Origin: Alligator mississippiensis
Lineage: Eukaryota; Chordata; Crocodylia; Alligatoridae
Assembly (NCBI RefSeq): GCF_030867095.1
Contig: NC_081824.1
Span: forward strand, 304,870,956-304,934,955
Direction: 5' to 3'
Length of the DNA stretch: 64,000 nt
Shown here: in pieces, positions 59,001 through 64,000 of the stretch
How the letters are laid out: every line of letters begins with the position of its first letter
How positions within the stretch are numbered: the stretch's first letter is position 1
The notes under the pieces: generated by a model
Told to the model about the DNA's origin: nothing
Databases searched by the model: none
Seen by the model: the letters and a program-made list of their open reading frames with translations, nothing else
Position numbers and translations under genes: made by a program

Positions 59001-61692
59001 TGGGAAAGACAGGCATCGGTATGGCCATCTGACAGTCCAAATGTTTTGTTTCTGGCTTGTCTGGGGTATTTATCATCTTCTGAGTCAGGTGGTACATGTG
59101 TAAATCCTTTCCCTCCCAAAATACCCTGAAATGATCTAACAAAGTGTTCACAGTGCTGAAACTTTTCTTTAATGTTTAGAATATAGACAGTTGCTGGGAA
59201 GTTACTCTAATGGCTTATGGGTTTCTGATGCTCTTTGTGCTTTTCTGCAGAAAGTTTTGAACATGATGATTAAACAGAGATAGCCGGACTATTTGGCTAG
59301 CAAGGGTAAAGTAAAAGTACCTTAATGCTCTTCCATCTTGTTTAGGAATCACTGGGCATTATGAGCACAGCCGCGAAGCTGCTTTGTTGCTAAGGTGACT
59401 TGTAAATGTTGCTGTGGCAATGCTTCTGTGCAGCATTTCCATAGCACAAACATGATAAATTATGGGATGTATATGTCATGAGTCATAGGATTGTTCAGAG
59501 ATCAAGTGATTTAAGCAATTGGCATGGAGAGACACATCAATGTAGGTCATGTGATGGTAGTATGTTGGTAAATAGCCGTTGCTTTTGTAGCATTGCTGAA
59601 ATCATGCTAAAGTGTGTAAGATTAAATAAATTCTACAAGCTTAATATCTTGATAGAAGAGCATAATTACCACTTTATCTAATTTAACAGTAGAGAGATAC
59701 TGATGTTTTAATCCTTAATTCAGAAAAAAACTGAGCTAAAAGCACTTGATCTTGGGACGTTAGGATGTGAAGAAGAGGTTACGGTAATTCTCTGGTTGGA
59801 AGTAAACTGCTTATATTTGCTAGGATGGTAAAATTCAGATGTGAAAATTGATCTGCAGTCTCTTTCCAAGGTGTTCTATATCCTTCAGCACACAGCATGG
59901 TAATTCTCCAGATTTTTGCTTGTGTGCATGCTGAGTAATGAAAGATCAAAACGGTCAACATTCTGTTGTCCTTTTGGCTTGGCCTGTTGTTACCTTGCTA
60001 TGACACGTAGCGGTGCAAAGAAAAAGAATTAAAAAACCCCTTTATTATTTTAAATATTGTGCACTTAAGCAGATGGAACATTTGGAAATCTCCTGGCAAA
60101 AACATCAAGAGAAGAAAATAAAACTGTTTATATTCCCTGAAATCCTCGTGGGATATCCAGAAGTCTGCTTTAACAAGAGGCTTGGGTAAATTGTACTATT
60201 CTTGTTGTGATTTTGATGATGAATACTAGTTTTAGTGTTCAGATAGTCATTAATATGAGGAGGCTAAATGGCATCTTGCATAATTGACTGCAAGGAGAGG
60301 TTGCTGAAGGGAAGAGGAAAAGCTGGTTCTAGCTGCCACTTTAGCTAGGGAGAGAGCTGCAGTTTAAAAACTATACTATGCATTTCCTGTTCACCCTGAC
60401 TGCGAGAGATTGTCTGATAATGTTTGTGTTGGCAATGCAAGAGAGATAGAGTAATGAAGAAATGATCACTTATCTGTCTTTCAAAGTGACCAGTGCATTG
60501 GAGGCATTGCTTCAAGGAGAAACACTTTGTGAAAGGGAGTTCATGTCCATTTTTTTAACAGTTCCTAGTTTTACAGGATAGTGAGAGGTAGTTTTGGTTG
60601 CTGGATAAGCGTGAATTAGAAACCTGAGTTTAGACTGAGTTTAGCAACGGGTTTCAGGAAAAGGGAGAGATGGCTTTTGCAGTGTTTGGTGTTTCAGGTT
60701 GACTTCTGTATCTCACCTTAAGGCTTAGGGAAACCTTTGTCTGGCACAGGTTGCTTCCAAGCAGTTTGAGGACAGAATAGAATGTAGTACTGAAACAGCA
60801 AGAGAGTTTGTGGAAGTTTGTGTTCTGAGAAGCTACTGCAGTTGTGCTGAGGAGAAATAAAACATGAGCCTTTGACACAGTTAGCTATCATAATGATCGT
60901 GTGATGTAAAGTGCATGCTAAACATGGTGACAATGCACGGGCTGCTTGACAATTCACACTTCTGTTTCTAGTTTGTCCTGGGGATTTGTTATTCTTGTAG
61001 GCACTGGTAGAACTTTGCCAAGGAACAAATCTTCATTCTTTTTTAGAAATCAGTGGTAACATTATTGAGAAGTGTATTTTGAGGAGTTTGCAAACAGGCT
61101 AGAGTCAGGATGTTTCCCAAAATATTTACACTTCTGTCTGAGTATTTCCTCTCCCTCTTTGTTGTAACATAGGCATAGGATGATGGTGTCATAGATGTTA
61201 TATACAGAATGCATCTAATGAGTCTAAGTAGCTTGGTACAGCTACTTGCTACAGGATAGCTTTTTTTTTAGCTTGCCAGCAGTAGGATGTTCACTGTTAA
61301 CATTCTGTGAGACCCAAATGAGAATGTGACTGGTTTGCTGCTTTTGAGATGGCAGAGGTAGACAAGTCTCAGAGAGGACAGAAGTGAGTGGCACTACTTG
61401 TGCTGGCAGTTAACCCCTGACTTCTGAACTGGCATTGATAGTTGATTTGCTCCTCTCTCTAGAAAAACAATGTGGAATGAAGAACTGATAATGACACTAA
61501 AGCAAGTGCCTTTTATGCTTGACTTTTACAAGGCATCACAGGACACTGTTTCTCAGGCAGATCCGGCTGCAAAACAAAAAATAAATGAGGGAGTTAATTC
61601 AAAGTCATTTTGGTTCATTTGTAACGGGAGGGGTGGAGGTAACTCTTTTCTACCACCCCCAGTGTTGTCTCTGGATGCTTACAACAAGGACT

Positions 61693-62368
61693 CAGGGGCA
61701 GATCCAGAGATGGTGCTGTGGGAGCTGGGGAATTTTTTAAAGTCCTTTAAACGGGTAAGAATTGTCCCTTCTTTCTTTTCCTCCTGCTCAGTGGCATGTC
61801 CCCTCCCCTATCCTTCCTACTCTCCCCAGCGGCTGGGGGGAGCTGCTCCTGCCCCACTCCAGCCAAGTGCATGGGGAGCTGGGCTCTGTTAGGGACAGCA
61901 GCAGCAGTGGCAGCAAACAGGTTCTCCCACCCTGCCCAAACCCCCATGCCCCCTTCCTCTGCCAGCCTGGCAGCAGGGTCAGGGACGGAAGACCCACCTG
62001 CTGCCACTGCTGCTGTCACTGTCCCGGTCTGAGTTCAGCTGTGGCTGGAGCCAGGGTAGGAGTGGCTCTAGAGCTCTCCTGGTACTCTCTCTCTCCTGGG
62101 ACAACTGGGGGCAGTGGTAGCAGGTGAGAGAGGGGGGAAATGGAAGAGTGAGGAGGGGCTGCTGAGCAAAGGGGAAGGAAAAGGGTGTTGGGAGTGGAGG
62201 CAGGGGAGAGTCTTTCCTGATTTGGGGACTTTAGGGGAAAAAAAGGTCCCACAGTGCAGTCACCCTGTCCAGTAGTGGTGGGGGAGCTGCGAGTGGAGGT
62301 TCAGTCACCCTTGCAGTGCTGGTCACTGATCCCACACTCCCATTTACAAAATCCTGGATCTGCCCATG
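61693..62368. mobile_element. Non-autonomous hAT-type element (676 bp)
   Basis: Left end CAGGGGCAGATCCAG and right end CTGGATCTGCCCATG are inverted copies with one mismatch. They are flanked by the perfect 8-bp duplication CAAGGACT (61685-61692 and 62369-62376). An 8-bp duplication with CA...TG ends indicates the hAT superfamily. The interior is GC-richer than the intron and has no transposase frame. The clean duplication suggests a relatively recent insertion. Confidence 0.88.
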
Positions 62369-62946
62369 CAAGGACTAGTGCCTCTTTCTGGTCCTAACAA
62401 GAGTCTTTGGGAGATAATTGGGATGTTGCCTGCCTTTTCTCATTCCTGAACAGGGAGACTGTCTCAACACAGTGGCTTTCAGGCTGAAATGCAGTACATA
62501 ACTTCTGGTATGGTCAAAAACCTAAAGAATTTAAGCACTAGAAATGTGGTGAAGTGCTTTCTTACCTGATGTGTTAAGAGAATTAAACACAGAGCTATCA
62601 TGTGTTGTTTTTTTTTATGAAAGAAAATGTGCATGTCTCAATAAAAACATAAATTAAAATCTAGTGCAGACATTTTTGAAGTTTTTATATCTTTAACACT
62701 GCTGGTTTGGCTTCTTTTAAGTTGTGCAGAAGAAAATGGATTATTGTATTGGGGTGATTATACAGTGTTGCTGCTTATAGGGCAAATATTCTGGCTAAGT
62801 TTACACAAAATGTACATGTGTCCAGTGTTCACAAATGCATTCTGATTTTGGCCACTTATCAGGACAGATTGTACAATAAACCAAAGGATCTGCTTTATTA
62901 TTTCAGTCTTTCCTTTTTATAGAGATATGTTAGTGTTTGTATACTA

Positions 62947-63249
62947 CAGTGGTTTTCAACCTTTTTAGACTCAAGGAACCCCGTTTTAGACTTAAGGACC
63001 TGTTGGAAAATGACAGCTCTTAATTTTCACTTACTTTTTGACTACAGAAAAATAATAGAGCCTTTCTTTTGTTGCAAAGGATTCAGAAAGCCCACAACAG
63101 GTTAGAATGGTTTTAATGCTATGGATTCCTATTTGAAATCTCTAGGTTGATCACATGAGTCATATTTGCATGCCTAACAGTGATAACACTGTGCTATACC
63201 CTATGCCAGCCTTGAAAGGCTCTCAAGGCACCATGGCTGAGAACTGCTG
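62947..63249. mobile_element. Non-autonomous hAT-type element (303 bp)
   Basis: Left end CAGTGGTTTTCAACC and right end GGCTGAGAACTGCTG are imperfect inverted repeats. They are flanked by the perfect 8-bp duplication GTATACTA (62939-62946 and 63250-63257). The ends belong to the same CAGTGGTT-type group as the element at 16.4 kb. No transposase is encoded. Confidence 0.9.
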
Positions 63250-63858
63250 GTATACTAGGTGAATTGCACCACACAGTTACAGTTTACAGTTTAAAAAATG
63301 AGTGGGTAAAATGCCAACCAGACAGACAGATGATCTGGCTCACACTTATGATCAGGGCCTGAACATTCAGTTGGCCTAGATTCAATTGAACAAAGCTTTC
63401 TTGGGCACGTGCCTTTAGCATCTATCTTTTTTCCTTTCTTTTTTAATTGACTGTGCGGGCAACTTTGCAAACTATGTCAAATGATGCTGTGTTGTCTTTT
63501 GGAATCTGTAAGCTGCTCCAGTGCCTTTGCTGCTGCTTAAAGCTTTTCCAGTGGAGCAATGAGTAACCAGAGGCTATTTAGTTGTCACTGCTAGTAATGG
63601 AAAGCTTTGGGAAAGCAGGAGAACTGACAAGCATTGGAAAAGTTTAGCTTTGATGCAACCTGGAAAAAACTATAAGCAGTTGCAGGAAGTTCTGAAACCA
63701 TTCACTGTGTAGAAAGAACCTAGATGAATACTGAGGAGGGATGTACTTGCTGACATTTGGAAAGCTCTGGGTTAGGACACGAGGAATCAGGTCTTCCATT
63801 AGTTAGGCTACTTGAGCAGTGGGGGCCCTAACTTTTATCAGGCACCTATTCACTAGAG

Positions 63859-64000
63859 CAGTGATACCCAAATTGTGGTCTGTGTTGTGGTCTTCAAGAC
63901 TATGATAAATTATCTGACAACCACACTGGAACCTCCTGCCCAATTGAAAGCTTTATGGTTATGGTGCCTGGTGGCTTGTGAGAAATGTTGAGACTTAACA
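63859..64000. mobile_element. Probable hAT-type element, cut by window edge
   Basis: Starts CAGTGATACCCAAATTGTGG TCTGTG, resembling MER5-like CAGTGGTTCCCAAACTGTGGTC ends, preceded by CACTAGAG. The right terminus and second target copy are not in the window, so this is tentative. Confidence 0.45.

Larger units (their letters stand above)
56074..64000 (+). other. BCOR intron, runs off the right edge
   Basis: At least 7.9 kb of intron starting GTAAGC. It carries two intact-looking hAT elements (61693-62368, 62947-63249) and the left end of a probable third (from 63859). A small hairpin with GAGCAGCAGCAGCT and AGCTGCTGCTC lies at about 57644-57682. The open frame at 61470-61892 runs into a transposon and has no recognised domain. 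Elsewhere I see ordinary AT-rich intronic DNA. Confidence 0.85.

Noticed and set aside
61470..61892. 140-residue open frame in the last intron as the next BCOR exon or a nested gene
   Set aside because: It does not match the expected BCOR continuation and its second half lies in a hAT insertion.
1..64000. CRISPR arrays, prophage, toxin-antitoxin or other microbial systems
   Set aside because: The tandem repeats lack spacers of uniform length, and the window is clearly vertebrate genomic DNA with a spliced gene.
1..64000. tRNA, rRNA or recognisable microRNA genes
   Set aside because: No A/B-box cloverleaf or rRNA core sequence was seen; the hairpins at 27.4 and 57.6 kb do not match a microRNA I know.

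Overview
This window is vertebrate nuclear DNA, most likely from a turtle or crocodilian. The evidence is a spliced gene with classical GT-AG introns, CR1-type LINE remnants, fossil L2-like LINE sequence of the kind common in turtles and crocodilians, small hAT transposons with 8-bp target duplications, and unusually dense CpG-rich DNA. It shows no bacterial features: no operons, ribosome binding sites, CRISPR arrays or insertion sequences. The species call is inference; the vertebrate call is firm.

The only protein-coding gene I can support is the 5' coding half of BCOR (BCL6 corepressor), on the + strand. Five coding exons are visible: the ATG exon (49123-49255, CDS from 49170), 50771-50849, the very large exon 51844-54681, a 54-nt exon 55399-55452, and 55890-56073. 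They join in phase without a stop and encode 1,080 residues plus one base of the next codon. The rest of the gene (ankyrin repeats, PUFD) lies beyond the right edge; the window ends inside the following intron. BCOR bridges the transcription factor BCL6 to the PRC1.1 Polycomb complex. The BCL6-binding peptide and a canonical PxDLS (CtBP-type) motif are both present in the large exon.

The 49 kb upstream of the ATG exon contain no convincing protein gene. They are an alternation of very GC- and CpG-rich blocks (about 1-3.8, 4.2-9.4, 12.0-14.7, 22.1-27.8, 28.2-36.0 and 38.1-49.0 kb) and CpG-poor blocks carrying old repeats (about 9.4-12.0, 14.7-22.1 and 36.0-38.1 kb). Short AT-rich islands with TAAT-type and POU-octamer motifs sit inside the CpG blocks and look like conserved enhancers. 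This layout suits a developmentally controlled locus with several alternative promoters and non-coding first exons. Candidate promoter marks include two TATA boxes, two YY1-like sites and a donor-terminated GC-rich block near 32.2-32.85 kb, but no transcription start can be fixed from sequence alone.

The most unusual structures are tandem and inverted repeats embedded in the CpG blocks: a 260-bp palindrome of four alternating copies of one stem sequence (27418-27677), a 15-bp minisatellite open in several frames (23831-24086), a 21-24-bp minisatellite (40372-41012), a 54-69-bp minisatellite (43798-44180), a compound GT/minisatellite array (46310-46910), and long GT- and CA-rich arrays (6792-7444, 12838-13425). 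Three hAT-like elements have readable ends: two in the last BCOR intron have perfect 8-bp target duplications, and one at 16.4 kb has degraded ones.
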